The notes: generated from the sequence alone by a model not told the origin. A DNA stretch of 64,000 nt from Antrodiella citrinella (GCA_004802725.1 SGPM01000138.1:1-64000), one strand, 5' to 3'. Shown: positions 11,962 to 23,560, counted from the stretch's first letter. Translations and numbers: made by a program.

Positions 11962-13269
11962 CTATGTCCGTGAACCGTCGAGTGGCGGGGTATGATCGGC
12001 AACGTCTAACTTTAACCACGCAGTCTCCCCTGCAGCTTTCTTCACTCTGTTCATCACCGCTAAACCTTCCCGTTCCTCCCGCACTTCTTCGATGAGAATC
12101 AAGTCTACGCCATCTTTCTCTAACGTGAGCAGTCCGTCAAACAGACGGTGAGCACTGATGGAGGGCTCAGAGACTGGCCCTAGTGGGTACGAAATCCACT
12201 GCAAGCTTTCCGAACTTGATAGGATGCTTAGGAGAGGGGAGTCCGAGGGCGTCAGCAACCCAATCTTGAGAGGATGCGTCTTCGTCGCTTGTAGCTTGGA
12301 AATCGAGTCCACAAACGACGCAACTGAAACAGGTTCGACGCCATCTGGAGGAAGGGAGGTCGTGTGGACCAAGGTGACCGGGACCGCCGGAGAGTAGTGC
12401 CTGTACTTCATTCCAGGAGTCGTCGGTGCCTCTTCCATAGCCGTGTCTGTATAATCTCTACGATGAACGAGGACCTGTGGTACGTGATCAGAGCCACTCA
12501 TCTCTTCACGTATGACTTTCTCGATGTCCTCCACAGTGATTCCCCCGGGACGCAGGACGCGTAAATTTCCATCTTCATGCAAGCCGTCCACCACAGTGCT
12601 CTCCAATCCCACCCCACATGCTCCCCCGTCGAGAATCAATTCGATCTTGCCATTGAGGTCTCTGAAGACATGTTCGGCACGGGTAGGACTAGGCTTTCCG
12701 GATGAATTCGCGCTCGGCGCAGCAATGGGCGCGTCTGCGACGGCGATGAGAGCTCTGGCCACGGGATGGGATGGAATCCTGATGGCCACAGTAGGTTGGT
12801 TGGCGGTGATTATTGATGGCACTATCTTTCCGTCTGTTGGAAATAGTAGTGTCAGGGCACCCGGCCAAAACTTCTTCATGAGAACCAGATAGACTGGTGA
12901 CGGAGTGTAACCCTCTGGGAGGAGTCTGGCAAGCATAGCTTGTGACGAGACATGAACGATCAGGGGATTATCTGGTGGTCGTCCTTTCGTCGAAAATATA
13001 CGTGACGCAGCGGTTGGATTGAGAGCCAGTGCGCCGAGCCCATATACAGTCTCTGTTGGGAATCCGACAGGCTGTAGGCTATGGAGGAGTTCTGAAGCTT
13101 TTTGAAGAGCTTCGGAGGTCTGGGAATCGGAGATGGATGGAATGTCTGAATCTGCGGCGAACGAGATGGAGTCGGGATTGCAAGATAGAACCTGTGTATG
13201 GCTGCCCATAGCTACAGCAGTATGAGACTGGCGACGAGTTTTGCGAAACAGGTCGAGGAGGAAACTCAT
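11962..13269 (-). CDS. SUA5: Threonylcarbamoyl-AMP synthase Sua5
   Basis: Makes threonylcarbamoyl-AMP from threonine, bicarbonate and ATP, the first step of the t6A37 modification of ANN-decoding tRNAs. The YrdC domain shows FPTETVYGLGA, KGRPPDNPLIVHVS, KFWPGALTLLF, IRIPSHPVARALI and APSANSSGKPSPT. After the LRPGGITVEDIE linker comes the Sua5-specific C-terminal domain with TPGMKYRHYSP and HRLFDGL. No intron is needed. Three in-frame ATGs are possible (13287, 13269, 13209). I use 13269 because MSFLLDLFRKTRRQSH looks like a mitochondrial presequence; starting at 13209 would give a cytosolic form. The open frame runs further up to 13419. Divergent from the hydrolase gene. Confidence 0.93.
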   Translation of the reverse strand: MSFLLDLFRKTRRQSHTAVAMGSHTQVLSCNPDSISFAADSDIPSISDSQTSEALQKASELLHSLQPVGFPTETVYGLGALALNPTAASRIFSTKGRPPDNPLIVHVSSQAMLARLLPEGYTPSPVYLVLMKKFWPGALTLLFPTDGKIVPSIITANQPTVAIRIPSHPVARALIAVADAPIAAPSANSSGKPSPTRAEHVFRDLNGKIELILDGGACGVGLESTVVDGLHEDGNLRVLRPGGITVEDIEKVIREEMSGSDHVPQVLVHRRDYTDTAMEEAPTTPGMKYRHYSPAVPVTLVHTTSLPPDGVEPVSVASFVDSISKLQATKTHPLKIGLLTPSDSPLLSILSSSESLQWISYPLGPVSEPSISAHRLFDGLLTLEKDGVDLILIEEVREEREGLAVMNRVKKAAGETAWLKLDVADHTPPLDGSRT

Positions 13270-13495
13270 CCTGCTCAATCGAAACATGCACTCATTGGAA
13301 TTCGAGTCAGAGCGTTGTCTCCAAAAAAGATTACAGGGAAGCACGGGAATAGACGCCCATTGATCGTGTCGGCCGGCCCGGTGAATGTACAGGTGCAGTA
13401 CAAAGTTGCTTCTTCTCACCCATTACCGTCAGACCGAGCGGTTCATGGCGAAGTCCTCTCTTCTTATACAACACGTATATTGAAGCTCTGCTATC
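13270..13495. promoter_or_regulatory. Divergent promoter region SUA5 / hydrolase
   Basis: 226 bases separate the two start codons. No specific box was identified; inferred from gene orientation. Confidence 0.4.
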
Positions 13496-15096
13496 ATGTC
13501 TACCCCTCAACAGGAAATCGCGCAGGACAACCTGAACCTTGAACGCACCGAAGGGAGCGACACTGGATCACTACCACAAGACCTACTTCTCGTTGTATTT
13601 ATACATGGGTATGTCCTGAGACCTTATTCATAATGTTACACTTAAGTTGCGCTGCTAGATTCAAAGGCACCGACACAACATTCAGCAAGTTTCCCGAGCG
13701 ACTTCGCCATGTACTTTCCGAGACTATACCTAATGTTGTAGTTGAGAGCATTGTGTTTCCATCATATGAAGTGAGTTTGGTAACTGCTCTGAGTATGTCA
13801 TCTGCTGATGATGCTTTTTGAAGACTAAAGGAGACTTGGTGCGCATCCGTCCTCTCTTGTATCTGCTTCTCAGGACTAAGTCTGCTCCACGCAGACCGCA
13901 GCTGTCATTCGCTTTGCGGATTGGTTAACTAACCTAACTGTTCAACGAGAGGTAGCCAACGGTGTGGGTGGGGGTGCTGGCAAAGCCAAAATTATCTTGT
14001 GCGGACACAGGTGAGTTACGAATTGTTCACCGCAGTTCTGAGCGAGCGTTCATCAAACGGTATCCAACGCATAGCATGGGTGGGCTTCTAGCGGCGGATG
14101 CTCTGATCGAATTTGTTCGTACTCGACCAGACACGAAAGCACCTCTGTGGCCAAACATCGTCGCATGCTTGGCGTACGATACACCGGTACGTTTGCCTGT
14201 GCCTGGTACCATGATCCTTCACTCATACATGCAGCACAGTACTTCGGTCTCCATCCGTATGTGTTCAAGAATAGCGCCACACAAGCCGCGGAATACGTTC
14301 GCTCTGCTCAAAACGTATGGTCTAACTTGAAGCTCGGTGGATCGTCTTCCAAAGCAGCACCTGCACCATCTTCCGCCGTGGCGATGGCGGCTCCGCCCAA
14401 GGCTGCCTCTGCAGCTGCGGGTCAATCAGTGTGGTCGAAATGGGCACCGGCCGCATACGCGGTTGGCGGTGCGTTGGTTGCAGGTGCTGCCGCGGGTACA
14501 GCGTACTACAAACGCGAAGATATCGGTGCAGGATACTCTTGGGCTACTGACCACATGAAATTTGTGGGAAATCTATGGGACGAGAACTCCATGAGAGCAC
14601 GGATGGGGAAAGTACTCAGCATCGAGAAAGAACTAGGAGTTGCCTTTCGTGTGTACGTCTATTCTCATTAACTCGTTTTGACGTCCTCTTGGTTTGCTCA
14701 ATTCCGTCGCGTCTCAGATTCTATACATACCTTCCTCCAAACCCTCCACAATATCCAAAAGCCAGGACGTTCGTCGTTCTGCCATCCTCAAAGGCACCTA
14801 ACGTCAAGTACGGCTCGTATTATATTCAAGCTCCGAACACGATAGCCACAGATGAAATATCAGCGCACACCGGGATGTTCGACGCCAAGACTAACGATGG
14901 ATATTACGATCTTGGCCTCCTCAGTGCACATCTCATCCGGGACGTCGTTATCACGATGCGTACATTGGCTCAGCCTGTGCTGAAAACTCCCACCCTGGAT
15001 CAGCTACACAGCGAGGTTGGAGAGGCCGATACCAAGGCTACGCATGTCGCTGTGAGCCCTGTTGCAGAGGAAAACGAAGAGACCAGTCTTATCTAG
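13496..15096 (+). CDS. Alpha/beta hydrolase (lipase-like, fungal type)
   Basis: Serine hydrolase of the alpha/beta fold, close to the DUF676-like lipases. The oxyanion region FIHGFKGTDTTFSKFP and nucleophile elbow GHSMGG are both rebuilt across introns, and CLAYDTPYFGLHP follows as in fungal relatives. Seven exons: 13496-13608, 13659-13770, a 15-base microexon 13824-13838, 13895-14010, 14075-14186, 14240-14652 and 14718-15096. Between the catalytic regions lies an Ala/Gly-rich hydrophobic stretch (YAVGGALVAGAAAGTAYY) that could be a membrane segment. A later RTFVVLPSS region and the conserved His/Asp part (NDGYYDLGLLSAHLI) are present. Substrate unknown. Its stop lies 69 bases from that of the convergent NAA10. 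Confidence 0.8.
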
Positions 15097-15165
15097 AGGA
15101 CAATTGTCGTTTTACATGTTTTTATGGTGTATGCATTTTTATGTCGGACTATGTAAATATTACAT

Positions 15166-15935
15166 TCATCGCGCAAGATGTTTCAAGGAGAGACGCATGG
15201 CATATGCATCCTCTCCATCCGCGTCTGCATGACGAATGCTGATGAGCTGATACAAGGAAAGTAGAACGGGAACAGACTCACAGTACTTCTTCTCTATGTC
15301 CCTCACTGTGAAGCCCAAGGTATCCTTGTATAAACTCAACGCTGCGCGGTTAGATTTTCGCACATGCAGCGAAACGTATGACGCCCGGTAGATGGTCGCC
15401 ATAGCTTCCTCTGTAATAGACGAAAAGATGGCACGGTGAATACGACATATGGACTTTGAAAGAGAAGGGCAACGCACGAGACTGTACCATCAACCTCTTT
15501 GCCAGACCTAGTCGACGATATGACCTGAGCACAGAGATGGAAGTGACATGGCCATGCGGTTCATCATCAGCCCCAACATCCTCTTCCCTGGATTACCATG
15601 AACCAAAGTAAAAACCCATTGTGACACTATACAAGGTGTGACACTCACATCTTCGCCAGAATATACCCCACGATCCTGCCCTTGTGATCCTCCGCGACAT
15701 ACGAGAGTTGTGGCCAAGTCAATGCATGATACAGATCTGCAACGTTCCGATTAATAACAGTGGATGTAAACGGCGTGTTTTGGGCTCACAGTATCGCATC
15801 GTGTAGTTTTCAGGCAGATTCTGCAAGTTGCAAGCCTGCATACCCATGAGGTCATCTATCTTTCGGGCTCGATAAGTCAGTCAGTCATGTCATGTCAAAG
15901 GTACCCAAACTCACTCGTGCTGGTCGAATATTCAT
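15166..15935 (-). CDS. NAA10: N-terminal acetyltransferase A catalytic subunit (Naa10/Ard1)
   Basis: Catalytic subunit of NatA, which acetylates nascent N-termini at the ribosome after Met removal. The GNAT fold reads [71 protein letters not shown] (acetyl-CoA loop RRLGLA) and [15 protein letters not shown]. Six small exons, all joining in frame; the first is only 21 bases. The protein ends at residue ~160 (LSLKHLAR), shorter than animal NAA10, whose C-terminal tail is variable. The donor AT|GTGAGT in KM|EED and the C|AG acceptor rebuilding VQSQEAM support the model. Confidence 0.93.
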
Positions 15936-16479
15936 TTTATCTGCAGGAGATCCGTGAGGTCAAAGGTGCTGCTGTAGGCGTCGGTGAGGAGGATGCACGA
16001 CTGCAGTGAAACAGACGCCTTCATAATCGGGGGCGGAGATCGAAGATCGGGGGTCACCAATCACTGGCACTGTGGTACTAGTAGAAATATGGATGGATGA
16101 CATTGCATAGTCTGTGGATAACATAACACTAGCTTACACCCCAAAGAAGTTTGGATCGAAATATACTACACGGGTCTCGTGGAAAGTGTCTACAGTAGAA
16201 GCTTGCACGGAGGATGGAACAAGAAAAGGGAGCATAGTTCAGTTGATGATACAACATTGTACTTTCAAAACACGAAACACAAGTAAGGCAGGTAGAAGGT
16301 CGAATGGTATCGTCATAAGGTTCATACCAGCGCAGAAGCTGGGAGGTTTGAGAAGAATAAGTAGTAGTGAGAAGGTCGAAGGCAGGATACGATATGGGCT
16401 GTGATTGCACAGTACAAAGGTCGTGACGAATGGAAGGTGAACCAAGGCGATCATGCAGGTGGTATTTAATGGTAGCTTT
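15936..16479. other. Upstream region of NAA10
   Basis: About 540 bases between the NAA10 start and the CCCH gene stop, both on the minus strand. Short open frames only; nothing recognised. Confidence 0.5.
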
Positions 16480-18219
16480 TCAAGGAGATTCCGCGGCGAA
16501 GAGTTGCTGTGACAGACAGAAGATCAGAACAAGGTCCGGCGACATAAAAGACAATAAGAACACGTACGCGCTGGACTGCAATCGTTCCCGAAGCTGCCGG
16601 TGGAGTGGATAGCGGTCTAACAATGCTTCTAGCTGTGAAAAGATTTCCATCGGACCCTTGCACGGGTACAGATAATGTTTGGACGTCGTCTACGTCGTGG
16701 GGATCGTCAGAAGGGAGTGAGTCAAGAGGCGGCTCCTCGGAGACGGGCAGCTGGCGCTCGCACAGCGTGTGGCCATCCAACACCCTGTGAATGGTGTACT
16801 CGAAATCAGGAGGAGGAGGGTCCACGACCAAGCAGTGCTGAGACCTCTTCATCTGTTGCTCGAAGGTGGGAAGTAGAGGAGAAATGATGCCGAAGGAGCT
16901 TGCAGTGCGAGGGGTACTGAGGTATAGCGGAGAGACGGGGTTCACAGCATCGTAATATGCAAAACCAACTGGTGTCGTCTCCGGTACGAACTTGGCGGTA
17001 TGCAAGTCTTCCGATCGCGCCTCATCATCTGAAAAAGTAAAGACGCGTCAGAGTTTGCTTTTATGGAAGCACGGACTACACGTACGCCTATCCGGATGAG
17101 AGAACTTACAGTCAGGTCCGTCCGAACAAGAACCACGTATGAAATCTTGGCAAATATCACCTGTATTTGGCATTAGTCGTTGATCTTTGAACAAAAAGGT
17201 CTCGTACTACTCACGTCTACCACTCATCATTACGCCGCCGCCGATGACACGCCAGTTGATAGGATAGTATTCCTTTTTCATGTACTGCTCGGAACTTGAG
17301 GACGCAGGGTATGGCAGGTCACGATGATCCTGGGTTGGGGTTACCTGCAAGCTGCTTTCTGATGGACAGCTGGAGGAAGTGAGGGACATGGCCCGGTTGG
17401 ATCGACCGGATTCTGGTGTCCATGGGATTGCAGGGTCGTGCACGCTACCCTCCGAGTGAGCTACTATGATGCACGACTTTGAAAAGAAGCGGACTTACAA
17501 ATTGCATTTGTCGCCCTTGATGCATCCACCCGGGGAGAAGAAAAACTTGCACGGTTTGGCTAGAGACATAGGGTCAGATGGAGAATGGGTGATGAGGAGA
17601 AGAAATAATGCTGACTTCTGTAATGGTTGGTGCCGGATGTGGTAGCTGCGCGTACCCGTCGACGTGGACGGCGAGCCTGACTATCATCACTGACCTGTGC
17701 GGGAGAGATTGGGAGGGTAGGAGTGACGACGTTCTGCATGAGAGGCAAAGAACCGGGGGTGCAGACAGGCGTGCATGGCGGTGCCGGTGGGGATGGTGAC
17801 TCGTCCGCCTCCGGTACAGATGCAGTCGCCTCGCCACGAAAGATGTCAGGGAACACCTCAGCAACTGAAGGTGATGCGACAGGCCCGGCTTGTACTGAGA
17901 GTGGATATGGCTGAGGGGGGTATACATCAGATACGAGGACGTTGGGTGGCGAGGTCGATGGATATCCTTGTAGCACGTGAACGTAAGCACACTTGGCACC
18001 ATAACTACAGTGACCCAGAGCAAAGTTGCGGCACATTTTAGCTAAATCATGCAGTACGTTAACATTTCTCTTGGTACACATTTGACTTTTGTCAGACTTA
18101 CTGCGGTACAGAGGATGAGATTCAGAGGGATTGGCGGCGAACGCCTCACGTAGCCGCTTCGGTACGGTGGACGTTTCAGTTCGTGGCGAAATCATACAAG
18201 CATGAGTTGGGCTGCCCAT
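16480..18219 (-). CDS. CCCH zinc-finger protein with three fingers
   Basis: Probable RNA-binding protein. Three C-x7/8-C-x5-C-x3-H fingers can be read: MCRNFALGHCSYGAKCAYVH; CKFFFSPGGCIKGDKCNFVH, whose last residues come from the next exon (GTAAGT..GGTAG); and CQDFIRGSCSDGPDCKFSH. The lead-in YRTKMCR to finger 1 resembles the TTP type, but the fingers are far apart, separated by Pro/Ser-rich linkers. The last exon (LFAAESP) follows an intron at GTACGT..CACAG. In-frame TAG just before ATG 18219 fixes the start, and a likely 5' UTR intron lies at 18232-18296. Role unknown; mRNA stability or processing is possible by analogy only. Confidence 0.8.
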
Positions 18220-18296
18220 CTATAAAATGCTAGAATAAAACACAGAAATCAGAACGAGGTCTTGGTAGACAGGTAAGCAGGTAAGCATCACTTACT

Positions 18297-19435
18297 GGAG
18301 ATCCGTGAACGAAGAGGGGAAAAGGGAGAAAATAACAACAGTGGCTCTGTGGGTTATGTTCAGCGGTCCAGCACTCTTATAGTGATCTTTCAGGCCCGGC
18401 AACAAGATCGTCGAGGGGGCGACAGATCCCCGACTTTTGTGTAGCCCGTAAGCGCGTGTGCCGCTGCGCGGTGATAAAAAAGTCAGGTCCACAGAACGAT
18501 TTTGCGGCTGGACCGCGTTCGTACGCGTTCAACAAAGAAATAATCAATCCCTCCACCCAACTGCTTGCTCGTTTATAAGGCCGTCCGCGAGCGCACGAAG
18601 AGACGTATCGGGTCTAGAGGCCATTTCGAAGCAGTCGCACCGGGTGCACTGCTTATGCAACCGCAGAGTCAAATGGTACTCTTTTGTCCCAGAACACCAC
18701 GGAGGAGAGGCAGATCTGGTTTCTAAGCGCGTTTGGATGTATTTGAGGTGCGATTGACTTCGATTGACGATGAAGAAAACAATAACTTGACAATAAGATC
18801 GGCCTGATGGAGGTGAGTGGGTGAGAGCGTCAAAACACGTTGTACCGTCCTCTAATTGTCGTCGCAAGCGCTCGCGTATGGCTGCAGACCGGAAGTCCCG
18901 TCATGAACGAACAGACAATGCGACGGACATGGCGACTTTCGGACGGGTCCACCGCATCGTGCAAATTGTTCTCAAGCTTAACAAAACTCTCCTTCAATGA
19001 TGCAGCCTCATGGCAACCGCACCCCGAGGTGTATGCATTGACTGTCCGAGTCAGCAGCGGACGCCGGAGGATCTAGTTGCTGCTGGCAGAGCACACAATT
19101 GCGAGGGATCAGGGGAAGTTCTCAGGATTTCAAACAGTATCTGTGAAATGTGATAAGATGTACATGTGCAGCTGGTATATGTATTGAGAAAGGCGAACCC
19201 GAAATCCGAGAATAATACTGATATATGGTCAATCCATCGTACAAAACACTAAGACGTCGTTGGAGGCAAGGAGTAAGGATTTGTACGGAGGACTGCGGTG
19301 AGACGAATGCGATCTAGAACGTTGACAGGGGAAAGCTTTTGAACCGTAGAGGCGGAAGTCATCGTCTATGACGAAGACACTTTTCTATCACCGACGTCGC
19401 TAAAGCACAACAAAGAGCTGCCCGTACCTTGAAGC
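18297..19435. other. Intergenic, no gene recognised
   Basis: About 1.1 kb between the CCCH gene and the GRR1 stop, both minus. Holds the CCCH promoter and the GRR1 3' UTR. Short frames on both strands lack domains. Confidence 0.45.
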
Positions 19436-22406
19436 TTAATGTCCGTGAGTATCTCCGTCCCTCGAATTCCCATTCGAATGGCCTCCCGGACCTGTACTTT
19501 CCTGTCCACTGCTGGAGCCCCGACCAAAGAAGAACGAACTTGCATACTGTTCTGCTGCTGTGAACGTGTTCCGTAAGCTTTTCTTGACGCTCCGACCCCT
19601 GGCATCCACGTCTCCACTGTCGTCGCCTTCTCGTTCTTGATACGGAGGATGTCCGCCTAGAACAGAGTGGACAGACTCCTGGAGTTCCCGGGTGGTCGGC
19701 GAGGACGAACGGTCCCGCGGTACGGACGTCCATCCGTTGCTACCGTCCGAACTGGGACTATGATGGAACGTATTGCTATTGTTCGGGTGGACGATATCGT
19801 GGTCGAGTTCTCCGTCCTGAATCTGGCCTTGTTCGTCACTACCGCTACTCGACGGAACACTAGGACTGGACTCCTCCAAAACCTGCATCGCTGAATCCTC
19901 CGGCTCCTCGCTACCTTCGGGACGCGGTGTCGGCGGATCTCTGGGTGGCGGCGGGGCGGCGGCAACATCTCCGAATGCCATGGAGTACGTGCCTTGCTCG
20001 TACTCGGACGGAATATGAGAGGGTAGAATCTCTATACTGCGCCGTGATTGAGAAAAAAATACCGTACTGGGACCTGGCATCGGACCCATATTTGGACCTG
20101 CGCCTCGCCCATGCCCAATCTCAGCAAAGACGAGATCCGGCGTCAGCACGCCTTGTCGCAGCGTGCTGTTGTTTGCTTCCACGACGTAGTTTCGGAACCA
20201 GCCCGTCCCATTCGAGTTCGTCCCAGCACTGCGGTTGGACGCAACGTCGCTGGGGGTCGGAGAGGTAGAAGTCTCTACGATAGGTTGTTGGCCAAATCCT
20301 CGGCGTCGGGGCGCAGGAACATATCGGGGAGGTGACCAGGGGAGGTTAGTCGTGATTGGCCGCGGATGAGGCTGATGTCTCTGTTCACGCGTGATGAACA
20401 GATCCCTTGTTACTGGCATGGGCGGAAAGTGCACCGGCATCACCATGGTTGCACCGTTAGGCTGACCATCAAGCTGCGGCTGAGGAGCTGGGGCTTCTTC
20501 CTCTTCGTCATCCTGCTCGTCGTCGCCCTCGTTGACAATCTGCATTTCATGGATCCTGTAACCTCGTGCGCCTCTGTACTCTTCTTCGTACTCGTCGTCA
20601 TACTCCGTACCGCTGCCTGGAGCCACATCATCGGTGATTGTATTGAAGAGGTCGCTGAGGAAATCGCGGAGCTCCTGGACGCCCTTGCCCGAGTAGACAC
20701 AGAATGTGGCTCTCTGACCAAGATTGAATTCCTGAACGAATCTCAAAACACAATTCGATTGACTGCAATCGAAGTAGACTTACTTGCGGAGGTTCTCGAC
20801 AAAATTGCTGTAGTTCAGGTCGGCGGAAAGCTGGTATTCCGGTTAGACTGAGATGCGTTAGTTTGGGCAGCTTCTGTAGTAGGAAGTGTATTGCCATCAC
20901 ACTGATCTGATCGCAATATGACAGGTGTATGCGTTCAAGTGTAGCATGTCTGTCGCCGAGGGAGTGTATAGCATGATCAGTCAGGTTGGCCACCCTGACT
21001 AGGCCGATTCGGCGTAGCTTTTGAAGGCTGGCAAGTTCGAAGACCGACATATCCGTCAACTGCAGACAATCTATGCCACAGAATGAGAAAAAGAATGCAT
21101 GATAACATGAAAGTACACTTACTGGCAAGGTCGATGTATCGTAAACGTGTGCAAGCTCGTGCCAAGGAGCGGATGGAGCGGTCTGTGATACTTCCGGCAT
21201 GGCCGAGGTGCAGATAGTGCAAATGCTTGCCAAGCACGCATATTGCCTCCACGGCCGCATCCGTCAGCTGTATACACTTTGCCAACACAAGATTGCGGAT
21301 CTTTGGGGCAACAGCGATGACACCCTCTACGGCTTCGTCGGTCAGTTGGGAACAACCGGTCAAGTCGAGCATCCGAAGGTGCTCAAACGACCTAGACAGA
21401 CGAAGGGGAGGGAGCTTGTCCAAGTTTGATGTGGATGATGGGAAAGGGTTGATCCCCTCAGAAATCGCGGTCTCGTTCCTTGGAGATGCAGGGAATGCTG
21501 CGTCCGTGAGTTCCACACAATGCGATAAACGCATTTCGCGCATATGCGTGGAATACTGCCACAGATTGCGTATGGATACGTCTGTGATGCGTTTGCAGTT
21601 ATTGAGATCGATTTCGAGCAAGAGAAGACATGATTTGGCAAGAGCAGAGATGGCTTTATCGGTGATCTGCTCGACATGGCTCAGCTTGACCCGACGAAGT
21701 AGAGGGCAATTTGCGGCGAGCGCAAGGACCCCCTGGTCAGTGAGCTTCTTGCAGCCGCCAAGATTGATGCCTTGGAGTCTCTTTGTAGACGATGCCAATG
21801 CAACAATAGCCCTGTCGGTTGTTTCACAACGTTGGTGAGATCGAGGGCGACAAGATTGGGGCAGCAGGGTAAGACACGAGCGAGGGCGCCGTCTGATAGC
21901 GAGCTGCAGTTGATGAGGGTGAGACGCTCCAATCGGACGCACTGAGCGAGCCGGGAGAAGAGGGAATCTGTGAGGTCGGCGCCGAGGTAGAGGAAGTTGA
22001 GACGACGGATGAATCGAGCATAGATGAACGTCTGGTCATCACGAGCAAGTACTCGCATCATCTTTCCGAGAGTGGAGAGCTTCGAAAAGCTGGGACGATG
22101 CCAAAGGAGTTCCACGGAGCACTCGCACCATGCATGGGATACGAGGAGGGCATGATAGAGGTCCCTTGATGAATGCAGATGTTTGAGAATGTGAATGAGA
22201 ATTTCAGGTGGAAGGCGAGCGACGATGGAGGGAACCTGGAGATGAGCAGGGCGTGCGCCGGGATGAGGGATGAGCTGCATACGGGACCATTGTGCGGGGG
22301 TAGCAGTGATGGGCTCTGAAGGGAAGAAGGTGGACTTGTTGAAGTCTTCGTCATCGTTGTCGGACAGCGACGTGGACGACTGTGCTGGGGAGTGAGACCG
22401 ATACAT
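19436..22406 (-). CDS. GRR1: SCF ubiquitin ligase subunit Grr1 (F-box/LRR), with a one-base frame break
   Basis: Substrate receptor of SCF(Grr1), which in yeast targets G1 cyclins and nutrient-signalling proteins. The F-box reads VARLPPEILIHILKHL with WCECSVELLWHRP. About a dozen cysteine-containing LRRs follow (VRLERLTLINCSSLSDGAL, LQGINLGGCKKLTDQGVL, MREMRLSHCVELTDAAF). The conserved block FNLGQRATFCVYSGKGVQEL follows the LRRs, then a long acidic, Pro/Ser-rich tail of about 400 residues. Introns at 21062-21121 and 20737-20786 are in phase. Near 21821-21835 the frame changes from DLTNVV to ETTDRAIVAL with no room for an intron: one base is missing. I read this as a sequence error or a recent mutation in an otherwise complete gene. 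Confidence 0.9.
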
Positions 22407-22556
22407 GTCTGGACGTCGTGGCCGACGATGAGGGCGAGTCGTCGGGGGATGGATGGTGGTCGACGGAAGAAAGCACTTGGTGGACGGCGACGCGCGTGAC
22501 GCGCGTGGTCCAGGTCCAAGGAGACAGTGCTTAGTCAGCACTGACTGCCCTTTTAC
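22407..22556. promoter_or_regulatory. Divergent promoter region GRR1 / unknown gene
   Basis: 150 bases between the two start codons. It has an ACGCGCGTGACGCGCGTGG stretch (22488-22506), a direct repeat of GACGCGCGTG-like units. Confidence 0.4.
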
Positions 22557-23246
22557 ATGGACCACGGCCACAGTCAGTGGTCCGAGTCGTCTCGGAATCG
22601 TAACTCCATCGTCGTGACCGCACCCTCATCGCCCGAGTCATCTCCTGGATGGCCACGCAACGATACTCGCCGCTCGCTACAGTCTTCGCGAAATCTGCTT
22701 GACTCCCGGACGTCACACGACCCCTCGTTTCATCCCATGAACAACCTCGAAGTTCCAGACACGCTCCGTTCAAAATCTCATTTTGAGCTCCTTCTCGAGG
22801 CTGCAGACCTCCCAGAACCCGGTCCCGCACATTTTGTCGCACGGCAGAAGCTCTGGCGCGTCCCTAGACCTCACGCGTCTACTGTGCGGCCACAGCATGC
22901 AGTTTTTGAGAGATTCCTCGAAAAGCGTCGGGGAAAGCTAGACAGCGATGAGGCATGGCATGCTGGTCTAGAGCATCTGTGGAAAGGCATCACGAGTGGC
23001 GCGAAGCTAAAGCAAAATATGCCCTTGAGCTATCTGGTACGCCATATCGTCCGTATCTTCTCAATGTTCCTGACGTATCCTCAGATTCCAATATTACAAG
23101 CTGGCTGGGTACAGGATGGTACATGGCCCAAAGGGAGCGTGGTCCCGACGTCGGACGACGATTTAGAGCCTCAGGCTGACGTTGTATCTGCAAGCACTAC
23201 GTCCCCTTTGCCAACTCCCTCTACTGGGCCAGAAGAGGAGGTTTGA
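22557..23246 (+). CDS. Conserved-looking unknown protein
   Basis: 229 codons in one open frame. Not recognised. The N-terminal ~60 residues are Ser/Arg/Pro-rich. The middle has a regular charged and aromatic pattern (FELLLEAADLPEPGPAHFVARQKLWRVP, LEHLWKGI) that looks like a folded domain, and the end is acidic and Ser/Pro-rich. Bases 23037-23084 have a clear intron look (GTACGC, internal CTGAC, CTCAG) but are 48 long and stop-free, so the product is 229 residues unspliced or 213 spliced. Shares a 150-base promoter region with GRR1. Confidence 0.65.
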   Translation: MDHGHSQWSESSRNRNSIVVTAPSSPESSPGWPRNDTRRSLQSSRNLLDSRTSHDPSFHPMNNLEVPDTLRSKSHFELLLEAADLPEPGPAHFVARQKLWRVPRPHASTVRPQHAVFERFLEKRRGKLDSDEAWHAGLEHLWKGITSGAKLKQNMPLSYLVRHIVRIFSMFLTYPQIPILQAGWVQDGTWPKGSVVPTSDDDLEPQADVVSASTTSPLPTPSTGPEEEV

Positions 23247-23560
23247 CCATAGAGAACGGCCGAGAAGAGAAGATGCATTCTGACTGGGAACCTCATCTTC
23301 CGCAATATCCAGCATGTAACCATACCGCTACTACCCTTATACCCCTGCTCTTGCATTGTTCGTGTCCTGACGTCTTGTACTCCGTATGGCTGTCTAGCAT
23401 AGTAGCAATAATATAAATGCATCAATCCATGTGTATCATTATCAATCACAGTACAGCAGTGGTTACAGGGTCGAGGGTTCCCCCTCGTATGAGCCGAAAA
23501 ATATATTGGCTTGACAATTCTGTCTCAAGACATGCGTTTTGAAGAGATTGGTCTGAGCAA
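23247..23560. other. Convergent intergenic region
   Basis: 3' UTRs of the unknown gene and LSM3; no other feature seen. Confidence 0.5.

Noticed and set aside
17440..17530. Loss of the last His of CCCH finger 2
   Set aside because: The acceptor GGGTAG brings in VH from the next exon and completes C-x8-C-x5-C-x3-H.
23470..23500. Possible tRNA B-box (GGTCGAGGGTTCC)
   Set aside because: No matching A-box or cloverleaf could be formed around it.
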